A DNA stretch of 64,000 nt from DATMNR01 sp963702765 (lineage in GTDB: Bacteria; Chloroflexota; Ktedonobacteria; Ktedonobacterales; Ktedonobacteraceae), in NCBI GenBank assembly GCA_963702765.1, contig CAVPEB010000023.1:1-64000 (forward strand). Reading direction: 5' to 3'. The number at the start of each line of letters is the position of its first letter. Position 1 is the stretch's first letter. The notes beneath the pieces were generated by a model. That model worked only from the letters and a program-made list of their open reading frames with translations, did not search any database and was not told where the DNA came from. Position numbers and translations under genes: made by a program. This document shows, piece after piece, positions 18,886-28,185 of this stretch.

Positions 18886-19812
18886 ATGGCCGTTTCTCAT
18901 ATAGCTGTAGATTATAGCCGTCCCATCCTACCAATATTTTTACAAGAGCATCGGGTTGGCACCGTCCACAGCATATTTAACAAGGCCACGAACATTGCTT
19001 TCGATGAAACCCTGCTGGCTTTACTCAGTGATGAATTGCCTCGCATGCCAAATAGCGTGCGGCTGCGTTCAGTTGTGTCAGATGAGTTATTGCCAAATCT
19101 GCAACGCGGTATGGAAGTCTTCGTTGGCAAGGGTACATTAGTTATACCTAACTGCAACTTCTCATTCCATCTTGCCCATACACCTTTATGGGAACCAAGA
19201 CCGGATGTAAATTCGTACCAGTGGAACCGTGAAACAGTAGCGCAACATACTCGTTCGCTTACACAATTTCTTGCAAAAAAGCAACTTCAGGATGGGTTAG
19301 CTCCCCTCATTGGACCTTTATTCTTGGAGCAACCTCATCAAGAAACTCCTCTTTCACGCATGGCTATACCCAATTTGAGACTGCTCGCCCAGGCAAGTTG
19401 GCAGCAAAATATTATGGGTATTGAAGAAGCTACGCGTGGTCTGGCTGGTTTAGGACCCGGCCTCACTCCCTCTGGAGATGATGTACTTGGGGGGTTTGCA
19501 GCTATTATGGCGCTGTTAAGCACGCAACTTAGCACAGATTTTAGATCCCGAAAACACATTGCTTCAAAAATTGCCTCGGAGGCTAAACCTCGCACTACAA
19601 AGTTAAGTGGCGCATTGCTGGAATTTGCATCCCGAGGTGAAGTATCAGAGCAACTTGGCACATTACTACTGACTTTGATGCTACCTGACGAAGAATTTGA
19701 GACTGTATTCAAAGCCGCTGATCATGTGCTGGCTTTTGGTGCAAGCTCTGGCGGTGATACCTTGTTGGGTATGCTGCTAGGCTTGCGAGCATTAGAAGGT
19801 ATAATCGATTAA
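18886..19812 (+). CDS. DUF2877 protein (AllH/YlbF-like)
   Basis: The 308-residue protein carries the family stretch GLAGLGPGLTPSGDDVLGGF and FGASSGGDTLLGMLLG near its end. ATG 18886 after AAGAGGAAG is preferred to an upstream in-frame start at 18835. It is the first gene of a compact trio with an FdrA-like gene and a DUF1116 gene. As I recall, the E. coli counterparts (AllH, AllF, AllG) together form the oxamate carbamoyltransferase that ends anaerobic allantoin breakdown. No allantoin genes and no carbamate kinase are adjacent here, so the substrate may differ. Confidence 0.8.
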   Translation: MAVSHIAVDYSRPILPIFLQEHRVGTVHSIFNKATNIAFDETLLALLSDELPRMPNSVRLRSVVSDELLPNLQRGMEVFVGKGTLVIPNCNFSFHLAHTPLWEPRPDVNSYQWNRETVAQHTRSLTQFLAKKQLQDGLAPLIGPLFLEQPHQETPLSRMAIPNLRLLAQASWQQNIMGIEEATRGLAGLGPGLTPSGDDVLGGFAAIMALLSTQLSTDFRSRKHIASKIASEAKPRTTKLSGALLEFASRGEVSEQLGTLLLTLMLPDEEFETVFKAADHVLAFGASSGGDTLLGMLLGLRALEGIID

Positions 19813-19826
19813 AATGGAGGTTATCC

Positions 19827-21410
19827 ATGGTCATCCGAGCACTGCTCAAACGAAATACGTACTATGATTCGATCACTTTGATGTCTGTAGCTCAGGCAAC
19901 TAAAGATCTGCCTGGGGTAGAAGACATCGGAGCAGTCATGGCTACAGAAGTGAACCTTGAGTTGCTGCTCAATGCCAACTTGATGCCGGATGCATTTTTT
20001 GCCGAACAGCAGGCACCACCAAGCTCCGAGGATTTACTTATCGTGGTGCGTGCAATCGATGATGCACATGCGGAAGAAGCACTGATTGTTGCAGAAGACC
20101 GACTGACTTCACGAGGTGATCGTAGCACTCAGAGCAGAAGTGAAACGCTGCCAGCACGTTCTTTGGAGATGGCGCTAAAACGCAATGAAGCAGCGAACCT
20201 GGCCGTAATTTCCGTTGCTGGTGAACATGCCTGGCTGGAAGCAGAGCAGGCACTACGATACGGAATGCATGTCTTCCTCTTCAGTGATAATGTGCCTGTT
20301 GAACAGGAGGAGCGTCTGAAAGCTATGGCTATTAGCAAAGGTCTCCTACTGATGGGTCCAGATTGTGGTACAGCAATCATTAACGGCATTGGGCTTGGCT
20401 TTAGTAACGTCGTATCACGCGGCTCCATTGGCATCGTTGGAGCATCGGGCACTGGCATGCAGCAGCTTATCTGCCTGATAGCCGCAGCAGGGATGGGCAT
20501 TTCACAGGCCATTGGCATCGGAGGTCGCGATTTGTCTGAAGCTATAGGGGGTGTAATGATGCATCGCGGAATTGATTTGCTGGCGAATGATGAGCAAACA
20601 GAAGTCATCGTCCTGGTCTCCAAACCACCGGCTGAACGAGTAGCTCGCGAAATTCTGGCTTCGACCCAGATTATGAAACCTGTAGTGGTTGTCTTCCTTG
20701 GAGCTGATCCGGAAAGGTTCGCTTCAGTATTAGGAAATACGCACATGGCAAGGACGTTGACCGAAGGTGCTGAATTAGCTGTATCACTGGCAGGAGGTGA
20801 TCGCAGGCGAATACCAGACAAAGACACAATCAACAAATATGATTTGCCAAAGGAGCGCACAAAGCTGGCTTCTTCGCAACGATATATCCGTGCACTCTAT
20901 TCAGGTGGTACGCTGTGTGACGAAGCAATGCTGCTGCTTAGCGAGCAACTTGGACCAATTGCTTCCAATATTCCTCTTCGTCCTGAATGGGCATTGACGG
21001 TTGGTGAAACTTTTCGCGGCCACACAGCGCTGGACCTGGGTTCCGACGAATTTACACGTGGACGACCCCATCCGATGATTGATCCAACATCAAGTTTGCG
21101 TTACCTGACCAATGCGGCAGATGATCCGGAAACAGCAGTAATTTTGCTTGATATCGTGCTAGGTTTCTGCGCGCACCAAAATCCAGCTTCTGTGTATTCG
21201 CCAGCTATTGTACAGGCACAAGAGAAGGCCAAAGTTTCGGGACGTTCACTCCCAGTAATTATCTCGTTATGCGGTACCGAGGGCGATCCACAACGACTCT
21301 CGATGCAACGGACAGCGCTTGAGGCAGCTGGTGCTATGGTCTTTGAAAGCAATCTGATGGCTGCACAGGGAGCAGCGTTATTGGTGAGAGATGCTCTTCA
21401 TCAAGTATAG
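19827..21410 (+). CDS. FdrA-like protein (AllF-like), acyl-CoA synthetase-type fold
   Basis: A 527-residue protein built from succinyl-CoA-synthetase-like domains. The N-terminal part has ALLKRNTYYDSITLMSVAQ. A CoA-binding-like Rossmann region is marked by LLMGPDCGTAIINGIGLGF and GSIGIVGASGTGMQQL. A GGAGG lies before the ATG. It sits between the DUF2877 and DUF1116 genes with short gaps, which supports one complex of three subunits. Function by homology: carbamoyl transfer on an oxamate-like substrate. Confidence 0.85.
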   Translation: MVIRALLKRNTYYDSITLMSVAQATKDLPGVEDIGAVMATEVNLELLLNANLMPDAFFAEQQAPPSSEDLLIVVRAIDDAHAEEALIVAEDRLTSRGDRSTQSRSETLPARSLEMALKRNEAANLAVISVAGEHAWLEAEQALRYGMHVFLFSDNVPVEQEERLKAMAISKGLLLMGPDCGTAIINGIGLGFSNVVSRGSIGIVGASGTGMQQLICLIAAAGMGISQAIGIGGRDLSEAIGGVMMHRGIDLLANDEQTEVIVLVSKPPAERVAREILASTQIMKPVVVVFLGADPERFASVLGNTHMARTLTEGAELAVSLAGGDRRRIPDKDTINKYDLPKERTKLASSQRYIRALYSGGTLCDEAMLLLSEQLGPIASNIPLRPEWALTVGETFRGHTALDLGSDEFTRGRPHPMIDPTSSLRYLTNAADDPETAVILLDIVLGFCAHQNPASVYSPAIVQAQEKAKVSGRSLPVIISLCGTEGDPQRLSMQRTALEAAGAMVFESNLMAAQGAALLVRDALHQV

Positions 21411-21420
21411 GAGGTCAATA

Positions 21421-22839
21421 ATGACTGGTACGCTCGATCCTGATTTATTTAACACTCCATTACACATCATAAATGTAGGAGCTGACCTATTCGCTGATCC
21501 GCTGGCTTCTCAAGGCGCACCGCTAACCAGGGTTGCCTGGCAGCCAGCAGCAGGCAATACCGATGCATCACTGAGCTTGCTATTGAGAGATGATCGAGTT
21601 GATCATGCCAACCAGGAGGCAGTACAGCGCATGATAACCGCGCGTCCTCGTCTGGTTGATGTACGTCCTGCTCACGAGGTGATTCCAGGAATGCATAAGC
21701 ACCTGCTGCTGCATGCTGGTCCCCCAATTACCTGGGAGCGCATGTCTGGCCCATTGCGAGGCGCGATCATTGGCGCCCTGCTCTATGAAGAGCTGGCCTC
21801 GGACCATGAGATGGCAGAGCGGTTAGCGTCGAGTGGTGAAATTGCTTTCGAGCCATGTCATCACCATAACGCAGTCGGGCCAATGGCGGGTCTCATCTCT
21901 GCCTCTATGCCGGTACTGGTTATAGAAGAGCCTATTCATGGACACCAGACGTTCAGCACGCTAAATGAGGGGTTGGGCAAGGTATTGCGCTACGGCGCCA
22001 ACGGCCCCGAGGTACTCGCAAAGTTGCGTTGGATTGAGCAAGTGCTTGGGCCAGCACTGGCTCGAGCGGTGCGAGCTACAGGTGGTCTGGAAGTAAAGCC
22101 CATGACGGCACAAGCGTTGCAAATGGGCGACGAGTTACACAATCGCAACAAGGCAGCCACTTCTCTCTTTTTCCGCGAGATCGCAGCATATCTGGTTGAA
22201 ACTGGAAACTCGATTGAGGAGACAGCCAGTGTGTTGCGCTATATTCACGGCAACGACTTTTTTTATCTGAATCTCTCGATGGCTGCATGTAAGGCGGTAA
22301 CACTGGCAGCGCATGGCATTCCTTTCAGCAGTGTGGTAACTACCATGGCGCGCAATGGCACGGACTTCGGCATTCGAGTGAGTGGATTGGGTGACCACTG
22401 GTACGTTGGTCCATCTCAGAAAGTTAAGGGATTGTATTTTAGTGGCTACTCAGAGGAAGATGCGAACCCTGATATCGGCGATAGCACTATTTCGGAGACA
22501 GCGGGTATTGGAGCTTTTGCCATGGCTACAGCCCCAGCGATTGTGCAGTTCATTGGTGGGACACCTGCCGATGCGTTGCAATATACTCTGGAGATGTACG
22601 ATATTACGGTGACTGAAGACAGTCAATATCAACTTCCGCCACTGAGTTTCCGTGGGACTCCAACCGGCATAGATATCAGGCAGGTAATACGCCAGAATTT
22701 GTTGCCTATTATCAATACCGGCATTGCTCATCGTTTGCCTGGTGTTGGCCAGGTGGGCGCTGGTATTGTGCGCCCGCCAATGGAGTGCTTTGTCGCTGCT
22801 GTTCGCGAATTGGCGAGAAATATTCAGAATGAAGCATAG
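21421..22839 (+). CDS. DUF1116 protein (AllG/YlbE-like)
   Basis: The 472-residue protein has the family's conserved blocks GPPITWERMSGPLRGAIIGA, FEPCHHHNAVGPMAGLIS and ARNGTDFGIRVSGLG. ATG 21421 follows a very good AGGAGGT and is preferred to a start at 21391 that overlaps the preceding gene. It is the third member of the AllHFG-like trio. Confidence 0.85.
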   Translation: MTGTLDPDLFNTPLHIINVGADLFADPLASQGAPLTRVAWQPAAGNTDASLSLLLRDDRVDHANQEAVQRMITARPRLVDVRPAHEVIPGMHKHLLLHAGPPITWERMSGPLRGAIIGALLYEELASDHEMAERLASSGEIAFEPCHHHNAVGPMAGLISASMPVLVIEEPIHGHQTFSTLNEGLGKVLRYGANGPEVLAKLRWIEQVLGPALARAVRATGGLEVKPMTAQALQMGDELHNRNKAATSLFFREIAAYLVETGNSIEETASVLRYIHGNDFFYLNLSMAACKAVTLAAHGIPFSSVVTTMARNGTDFGIRVSGLGDHWYVGPSQKVKGLYFSGYSEEDANPDIGDSTISETAGIGAFAMATAPAIVQFIGGTPADALQYTLEMYDITVTEDSQYQLPPLSFRGTPTGIDIRQVIRQNLLPIINTGIAHRLPGVGQVGAGIVRPPMECFVAAVRELARNIQNEA

Positions 22840-22887
22840 GACGTTATCACTTCTCTCATACATGAATACCCTAGCCAGCCCATAATT

Positions 22888-23232
22888 TTACGTAGTTGGG
22901 TGTGTCTGACCACGTAATCGGGCTGATTCCTGCAAACGCAGTTGTTGACGTAAAATATCTCCAGCTTCATTCTTAGGGAGCACTTCAACGATCTCGACTT
23001 GCCTTGGATACTGATGTCGAGGCATATGCTCCTTACAAAAGGCAATAATTTCCTTCGGCGTTGTTTGAGCACCAGGCTTGAGTGAAACAAAGGCTTTAAT
23101 TGTCTGGCCAAGGTACGCATCAGGCACGCCTATTACAGCAGCTTCCTCAATTGCTGGATGTTGAAGTAAGCCTTCCTCAACCTCCGCGGCAGAGACATCG
23201 TACCCCATTACATTGATCAGATCACTCTCCAT
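22888..23232 (-). CDS. stand-alone AMP-binding-enzyme C-terminal domain
   Basis: The 114 residues match only the small C-terminal lid of acyl-CoA synthetases (VSAAEVEEGLLQHPAIEEAA, VIGVPDAYLGQTIKAFVSLK). The large ATP/acyl-binding domain is absent. AAGGAG lies eight bases before the ATG, so it looks expressed rather than a random fragment. The usual TGKILRR motif reads AGDILRQ, so the catalytic lysine is replaced by Asp and the lid could not catalyse adenylation. It could be a remnant or a repurposed binding domain. Confidence 0.65.
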   Translation of the reverse strand: MESDLINVMGYDVSAAEVEEGLLQHPAIEEAAVIGVPDAYLGQTIKAFVSLKPGAQTTPKEIIAFCKEHMPRHQYPRQVEIVEVLPKNEAGDILRQQLRLQESARLRGQTHPTT

Positions 23233-23260
23233 CGCTCTTTCTCCTTAGACCTTTCAGTAT

Positions 23261-23310
23261 TGGTAATCGGTGGCAATCTATGGTAATCTTACACTATTGT
23301 ACACTGTTGT
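23261..23310. repeat. five consecutive decamers (3+2) between divergent genes
   Basis: TGGTAATCGG, TGGCAATCTA, TGGTAATCTT are followed directly by ACACTATTGT and ACACTGTTGT. The array lies between the AMP-domain gene and the XRE regulator gene, at the expected promoter position for both, and may be the XRE protein's own operator. Confidence 0.5.
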
Positions 23311-23340
23311 CGAGTCTACTGACTTTAGGAGAACACAACC

Positions 23341-23574
23341 ATGCTAGTATCAAGAGCTCAATTAGGGGCTGCTGTAGCAGAGGCTCGGGCAAAAGCAGGA
23401 CTAACACAATTAGAGCTTGCGCAGCGTGCCGGGCTAGAGGAATCCACGATCATCACTCTAGAGCAAGGGCAATATAAACCAGAATCGAGTGAACTAAGCC
23501 GAATTGCCGAGGCGCTTGGAGTTGATGAACTTGAGCTCTTGCGCAGGCCTTCTCCAGGCTATCTGATCATTTAG
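23341..23574 (+). CDS. small XRE-family HTH regulator
   Basis: A 77-residue protein that is almost wholly one Cro/C1-type helix-turn-helix: EARAKAGLTQLELAQRAGLE with STIITLEQGQYKP as the recognition part. TAGGAG precedes the ATG. With no extra domain it should act as a simple DNA-binding repressor or activator, possibly of the divergent AMP-domain gene through the decamers upstream. Confidence 0.85.
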   Translation: MLVSRAQLGAAVAEARAKAGLTQLELAQRAGLEESTIITLEQGQYKPESSELSRIAEALGVDELELLRRPSPGYLII

Positions 23575-23635
23575 TTACTTCTCCGGGACGGATTACAGCA
23601 TGGGGAGCAATGAGTAACAATTCATTTTAAGAATG

Positions 23636-23986
23636 TCAATCTTCGCCTTGATCGACATGTTGAGGAACCGCACCTGCTTCAGGGACTTCCACAAAGATCA
23701 TCCCATTCTCTACTCGAACTGGAAAACGGATCAACTCGCTAGTTTCTGGGTTGATCCCTCGGCCAGTCAGAGCATTGAATTCCCACAAATGCGTGGCGCA
23801 GGTTAGAGTATGATCCTCTAGCGTTCCTTCACTGAGTGCTGAGGCTCTATGAGGACACCTATCCAGATAAGCCCGAACTTCGTCTTCTACGTTCAACAAC
23901 AGTATTTTGATACCTCCTGCCTCAACTCCCAGCATCTCTCCAATCCAAAGATCTTCAAACGGCATGATCTCATACCACTGCATCAC
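23636..23986 (-). CDS. Rieske [2Fe-2S] ferredoxin of a diiron monooxygenase (TmoC-like)
   Basis: The 116-residue protein has both halves of the Rieske site: C44-P-H46 in LDRCPHRASAL and C63-A-T-H66 in LTCATHLWEFNALTG. Its size matches the T4mo ferredoxin component that passes electrons from a reductase to the hydroxylase. In known operons this gene lies between the B and D genes; here it is after the E gene and beyond an AraC gene. It starts 12 bases past the AraC stop, so it is probably co-transcribed with that regulator. No reductase gene is seen. Confidence 0.85.
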   Translation of the reverse strand: MMQWYEIMPFEDLWIGEMLGVEAGGIKILLLNVEDEVRAYLDRCPHRASALSEGTLEDHTLTCATHLWEFNALTGRGINPETSELIRFPVRVENGMIFVEVPEAGAVPQHVDQGED

Positions 23987-23998
23987 TCAATCCCTCTC

Positions 23999-24964
23999 TT
24001 ATGTATGGTTTATATCTCTCATTGCGTCCAGACCCAAATCTCGCCGCATTTTTGTATAAGCTTTGGGAGACTCACCAAAATGTCGTTTGAATTCACTGCT
24101 GAAGTGCGACACACTCGTGTAACTGACATTGCTTGCAGCCTTTTTTACAGCGAATCCATTTGGAAGGGATTCACGAGCGTGTTCTAACCGCATCTGCTTA
24201 AGGAACCGAAGTGGAGAGACACCCATAGTTGTCTTAAACAAACGAGCAAAACTCGATTCGCTCATACACACTGCTTCAGTAAGATCACGCACTGTCAGTG
24301 TCTGATCCATCTTCTCATTCATGAAAGATATTACTGCGGGGATAGCACTGCCCGGTATCTTATGAGCGGCTCCCCCTTCTAGCCATAGGCTCTGTTCAGA
24401 TCGCAACATCCAATAGACGATTTCTTTTAAGTAAATAGGTGCCAACACTCTACGATCAGATTCGGACTCTAGCGCAATCAGGAACCTCTGTATCGCTTTT
24501 ACAAGTGACAGGTCAAGCACCCTCACATACACATCTGGCATAGGTGGAGTCGGTTCAATGCGTAATTCCTTAGGAAGGAGACGATTCATCTCGTCATTAA
24601 CCTCATTCACCAGATCAGGCTCCAATTGCAGAACAAAAGAAAGAAAGGGATACTGTATTGACGCCTGCAGAATCTCTACTTGAAAACGCAAAACGCAATC
24701 CGCGCTTGATAACAAGGTGATGATACGGATCGTAAAAGTAGTTAACCGAACCAAAGCGCATGCGTTCACGGCCCTGAACGATCATACACAATGACTCAGA
24801 ACTAACCTCATCCCAATGGGTCGAGATGCGTTTTGTTCAATACGGTAGAACATGAGTCCAGGCCAGGAGGTGCAGGTTGGCCCTTCATCTAATGCTTGCC
24901 GGGCGATCAAAGCAACGAACTCACCCGGCATAACTATTCCTCCCAATTGTGGATAAGCTGTCAC
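23999..24964 (-). pseudogene. AraC-family regulator, two frame breaks; paralogue of the gene at 30306
   Basis: The N-terminal part (GTG 24964) reads FVALIARQALDEGP and FYRIEQNASRP. After a shift near 24825 it continues THWDEVSSESLCMIVQGRER, and after a second near 24690 as RFQVEILQASIQYPFLSFVL. The C-terminus has two HTH motifs (LTVRDLTEAVCMSESSFARL and VSYTSVSHFSSEFKRHFGES). It aligns along its length with the AraC gene at 30306-31271. It probably controls the monooxygenase operon. The breaks look like indels because homology persists on both sides. Confidence 0.8.
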
Positions 24965-25035
24965 AGTCTTCGTTGCCTCTTCTTCAGACTGCTTAAAGTC
25001 CCTGATTTACAAGATATACTGGTGACTGTTTTACC

Positions 25036-26061
25036 TCACTCTATAGCTGCAAGAATACCCGCTTCAGACAATACACGTTCACGTGCTGCCTTCGCTGCGG
25101 CCATGACTGTATCTGCATCCCGACTGAACTCCGGAATCTCGGCTAGCATATTAGATAGACCAGCCGCCGCCTCATCCGCCCTGGAAGTCCAACGATGCAC
25201 CCATTTCCTGAGCACAGAGGCATTCTCAGGTCTTTTCGAAATAGCATAACGCGCTAGCGCAGCACTCCAGCGGGAGTTTCTCTCGGCATCGATGTTCAGG
25301 TTAGCTAAGAGCAGCCAGGTCAGCTGATCCTGGTTAGCATCTGCCACAATCCCCAGTTGCCGCAGCAAGATTTCGCTGATCGTTGGGAAGAGGACAAGAT
25401 TGACAGCGGTCAAACACTCACCCCAGTCATAAGCGATAAGTGCGGTCTCCAGCGCGCGACGCGTGGGTTGCCAGTCTGGGTGTGCCTCCCAGATCTGTCG
25501 CTCATCAGTAGCAAATCCTGAATCCGGGTGAACAATTTGCAGTTGGCGTGTTCTATACGCTACGAGTGATACTAGACGTAACTGGTCCGCAGCAGCAAAT
25601 CCTGCGCAGTTGGTGATGTAGGAAGAGGGTGCGATTTGACCCAGATATGCCTGCATCATCTGAATGGCATGAGCAGGATAGCGCATAGGTGTAAAAACGG
25701 TCGAGAGTACTCTCAACCACTGTGGCGATAGACTAGCATCATGATTCACCCTACCATACTCATCCATGATGCCTTCCACAACCGTCTCCTGCTCATCCTG
25801 CATAGTTACGTACTTGCGATAGGTTAGTTCATCTGGATCACGAAAGCCATGCCAATCTTCAGCTTGCAATGGTGAGTTATCTCGATAGGTCAGGTACCAC
25901 ATATTAACCGGCGTAGTGGGATTAGATTCCAGGGCTGCCGTCCGCTCTTTACGAGTCGTGTAATTGGCATCATGCGTAACAATTTCATATTCGCTCGGCA
26001 CTCGGCGTATTTGACCAAATCTACTCCAGGTGCGTAATTTACGTGCTGGTGCCTGACTCAT
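25036..26061 (-). CDS. diiron monooxygenase hydroxylase beta subunit (TmoE-like)
   Basis: A 341-residue subunit of the soluble toluene/alkene-type hydroxylase (alpha-beta-gamma dimer). The start RKLRTWSRFGQIRRVPSEYE and WLRVLSTVFTPMRYPAHAIQM fit TmoE/IsoE-type beta chains, which share the alpha fold but lack the iron ligands. It overlaps the effector gene by one base (stop/start TAATG at 26061). It ends the four-subunit block. Confidence 0.85.
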   Translation of the reverse strand: MSQAPARKLRTWSRFGQIRRVPSEYEIVTHDANYTTRKERTAALESNPTTPVNMWYLTYRDNSPLQAEDWHGFRDPDELTYRKYVTMQDEQETVVEGIMDEYGRVNHDASLSPQWLRVLSTVFTPMRYPAHAIQMMQAYLGQIAPSSYITNCAGFAAADQLRLVSLVAYRTRQLQIVHPDSGFATDERQIWEAHPDWQPTRRALETALIAYDWGECLTAVNLVLFPTISEILLRQLGIVADANQDQLTWLLLANLNIDAERNSRWSAALARYAISKRPENASVLRKWVHRWTSRADEAAAGLSNMLAEIPEFSRDADTVMAAAKAARERVLSEAGILAAIE

Positions 26062-26354
26062 TAGACAAGTTCCTCCTCTCGCTTATACGACCACAAAATA
26101 GCATCCGAGGTTGTCTCGATGCGACCTGAAAAGGCAGACATCAAAGGCTCGAACTCCCGCATTTCAAAGGTGCGCCCAACATTCCGCTCGATTGAGGCAC
26201 GGGTTACTTTCATACGACGCTCTGCCTGGATGCGGACATAGGCTCCACGATCAGTGACTTCGATTGTCGTACCTGGGTTGTCTTCCTCAATTGCCGCGAT
26301 AATCGCATCAATGTCTTCTGACATGCGTAGCACCGGACCGACTGCATTCTTCAC
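26061..26354 (-). CDS. monooxygenase effector (coupling) protein, MmoB/DmpM family (TmoD-like)
   Basis: A 97-residue protein: NAVGPVLRMSEDIDAIIAAI, then DRGAYVRIQAERRMKVTRAS. This is the typical sequence of cofactorless regulatory proteins that dock on the hydroxylase and couple electron transfer to oxygen activation. It overlaps the gamma-subunit gene by ATGA (26351-26354) and the beta gene by one base. Confidence 0.88.
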   Translation of the reverse strand: MKNAVGPVLRMSEDIDAIIAAIEEDNPGTTIEVTDRGAYVRIQAERRMKVTRASIERNVGRTFEMREFEPLMSAFSGRIETTSDAILWSYKREEELV

Positions 26355-26623
26355 GGCATAGCTCCTTTCTCGACCCAGTCAACGTAGACATTCTGCATCG
26401 GCGCGATTCCAGCCTCAGCGACTGTCATATCGGAAGGCAGGTCACGACCCAGATAACGCACCACCATATCAGCATCTCTAGCAGGTACGCGCTTACCCAC
26501 CACGTGATGGGCCACCTTAGCAGCTACTTCCTGCATGGTATCTATATCCAGTACAACGACCAACTGAGTGACGAAGTCATCATCAAACTTGGCATTGATA
26601 GGGACAGGCTGTGGATCAGACAT
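26351..26623 (-). CDS. monooxygenase hydroxylase gamma subunit (TmoB-like)
   Basis: A 90-residue ubiquitin-like subunit. DFVTQLVVVLDIDTMQEVAA, KVAHHVVGKRVPARDADMVV and the ending MQNVYVDWVEKG follow the TmoB pattern. ATG 26623 lies behind a perfect AGGAGG; a longer frame upstream is rejected. It begins 10 bases after the alpha-subunit stop. Confidence 0.88.
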   Translation of the reverse strand: MSDPQPVPINAKFDDDFVTQLVVVLDIDTMQEVAAKVAHHVVGKRVPARDADMVVRYLGRDLPSDMTVAEAGIAPMQNVYVDWVEKGAMP

Positions 26624-26633
26624 TCTCTCCTCC

Positions 26634-28139
26634 TTATGATTCTGTAGTTGCCGCCGGATTGCGATACTCTTCCGCCCACTTGTAATTGTAGGCATCGTCT
26701 CCCATTACTTCTGGGGTCAGTCCCATCCAGGCCAGTATGCCACCTACATCTGGAGGTTGAATCTCCCCGGTGAGCAAGCGCTCAACAACGGTCTTCTGAT
26801 GCATGGTATCCTTGTCCTCCCACCAGATCTGCCGACATGGCTTGGAGCAGAAATGATAGGTATAGCCGTTATGCTTAAGAGGATAGCTTCGTACAGGGTA
26901 CTTAGGATTGTTGGGAGAAGCAGCGGTACCAATAGGCAGGTGACACAGATTACATAGCCATGGCAACGTTTCGGGAAGCGTTCCTTCCATATTACCAGCA
27001 TTGACATTGTCAATTAGCGTATCCCAGATAGGGCCCCATTGCTCTTCCCAATGAGGGTATTTTTCTTGCAGCCAGGCTCGCTCGGCTTTAGAAATACCTG
27101 CCTGTGGTTTCCACCAAACCGTTGGACGCCAGAACCAGACACCCAGGTGCAACGAGTGATGCCACGTGTCCAGACCAGCGATGAACTCATCCCAGTACCA
27201 GGGTTTCTTCAGACCATAATCCTCAATCAGACGCAGAAATTCTGCTATTATCCACTCCTCCATGAACTCTTTGTAGGACTGCTTACGATGTTCAAGTGGC
27301 GTATAGTAATCCATACCTGGGCCCGTGAGGATCGAAAACAAGCGAGCTGATATCCAAAATGTTTTATCAATCATCCACTGCGCTCGCTTTGGGTCATGTT
27401 GCATAAGAATCTCAAGTGTCGGGCCACCCTGCTGCGCATGACGGGCCTCATCAGTCTGAGTGGAAGAGATCATGTTAGCAAAGCTGATATCTCCAGAATC
27501 GAGCGCGTCGGCTGCTAGGGCTACGAATTGCAGATTGGTAAAGCCAGTCTCAAAGGTGAAAGGCAGTTGAATGGCGATGTCTACCACGCTTGGATTCAGC
27601 ATCATACCATCAAAGGTCGCCCTGGCTGCGATGATACCCCATTCATTGGTGTGGTAGGCTTTGAGCGCCCAGTCAAACTGTGGATCCCGAGAGATAAACT
27701 CATGAGCAAGATACAGATCCATCTGGGTGTGCCGAATTTCATCCAATGTTCCATACACTGCCATATTGCGCCAGGCAGGAGAAAGTCCAAAGCGTGCCAT
27801 GCGCTGCTCAGCAAGTACAGCCAGGTACTCGATGAGTGAGACAGCACCGAAGTGCTCCTTAGCGGTCGACTTCCATCCCTCATCCAATGACTCGAAAATA
27901 TTGGACCTTTGCAATGCGGCCTTGACCGCATAGACTGAACCTTCCTTCTCGCGCTGTGTTGCTACATAGTCATTGTAGGCGCACTTGTACGGCTCATCCC
28001 AGGCCTTCCATGCCTCTCGAGGCACCTTGCCACCGCCTGACATCCATTCAGGGAAAACTGCCTCTTCGTCGACATAGGACCTGGTCCAATCGACATCACG
28101 GGCGATGTTGTACCACTCCTCCCGCTTCATGCGAGCCAT
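26634..28139 (-). CDS. diiron monooxygenase hydroxylase alpha subunit (TmoA-like)
   Basis: This 501-residue protein is the catalytic subunit of a soluble diiron monooxygenase. All six iron ligands are present, at the positions I recall for toluene-4-monooxygenase: E104 (SLIEYLA), E134 and H137 (TLDEIRHTQ), E197 (TFETGF), E231 and H234 (TDEARHAQ). T201, F176, F196 and F205 of the T4mo active site are kept, while residue 100 is Val and 103 is Ile. The C-terminus has a Cys cluster (CNLCHLPIG and FCSKPCRQIW). It would insert one oxygen atom into an aromatic, alkene or alkane substrate; which one is not readable. Confidence 0.92.
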   Translation of the reverse strand: MARMKREEWYNIARDVDWTRSYVDEEAVFPEWMSGGGKVPREAWKAWDEPYKCAYNDYVATQREKEGSVYAVKAALQRSNIFESLDEGWKSTAKEHFGAVSLIEYLAVLAEQRMARFGLSPAWRNMAVYGTLDEIRHTQMDLYLAHEFISRDPQFDWALKAYHTNEWGIIAARATFDGMMLNPSVVDIAIQLPFTFETGFTNLQFVALAADALDSGDISFANMISSTQTDEARHAQQGGPTLEILMQHDPKRAQWMIDKTFWISARLFSILTGPGMDYYTPLEHRKQSYKEFMEEWIIAEFLRLIEDYGLKKPWYWDEFIAGLDTWHHSLHLGVWFWRPTVWWKPQAGISKAERAWLQEKYPHWEEQWGPIWDTLIDNVNAGNMEGTLPETLPWLCNLCHLPIGTAASPNNPKYPVRSYPLKHNGYTYHFCSKPCRQIWWEDKDTMHQKTVVERLLTGEIQPPDVGGILAWMGLTPEVMGDDAYNYKWAEEYRNPAATTES

Positions 28140-28185
28140 AGTATCCTCCTTTACTGCATCAATTCACATTTCTCCTGATATGTTG

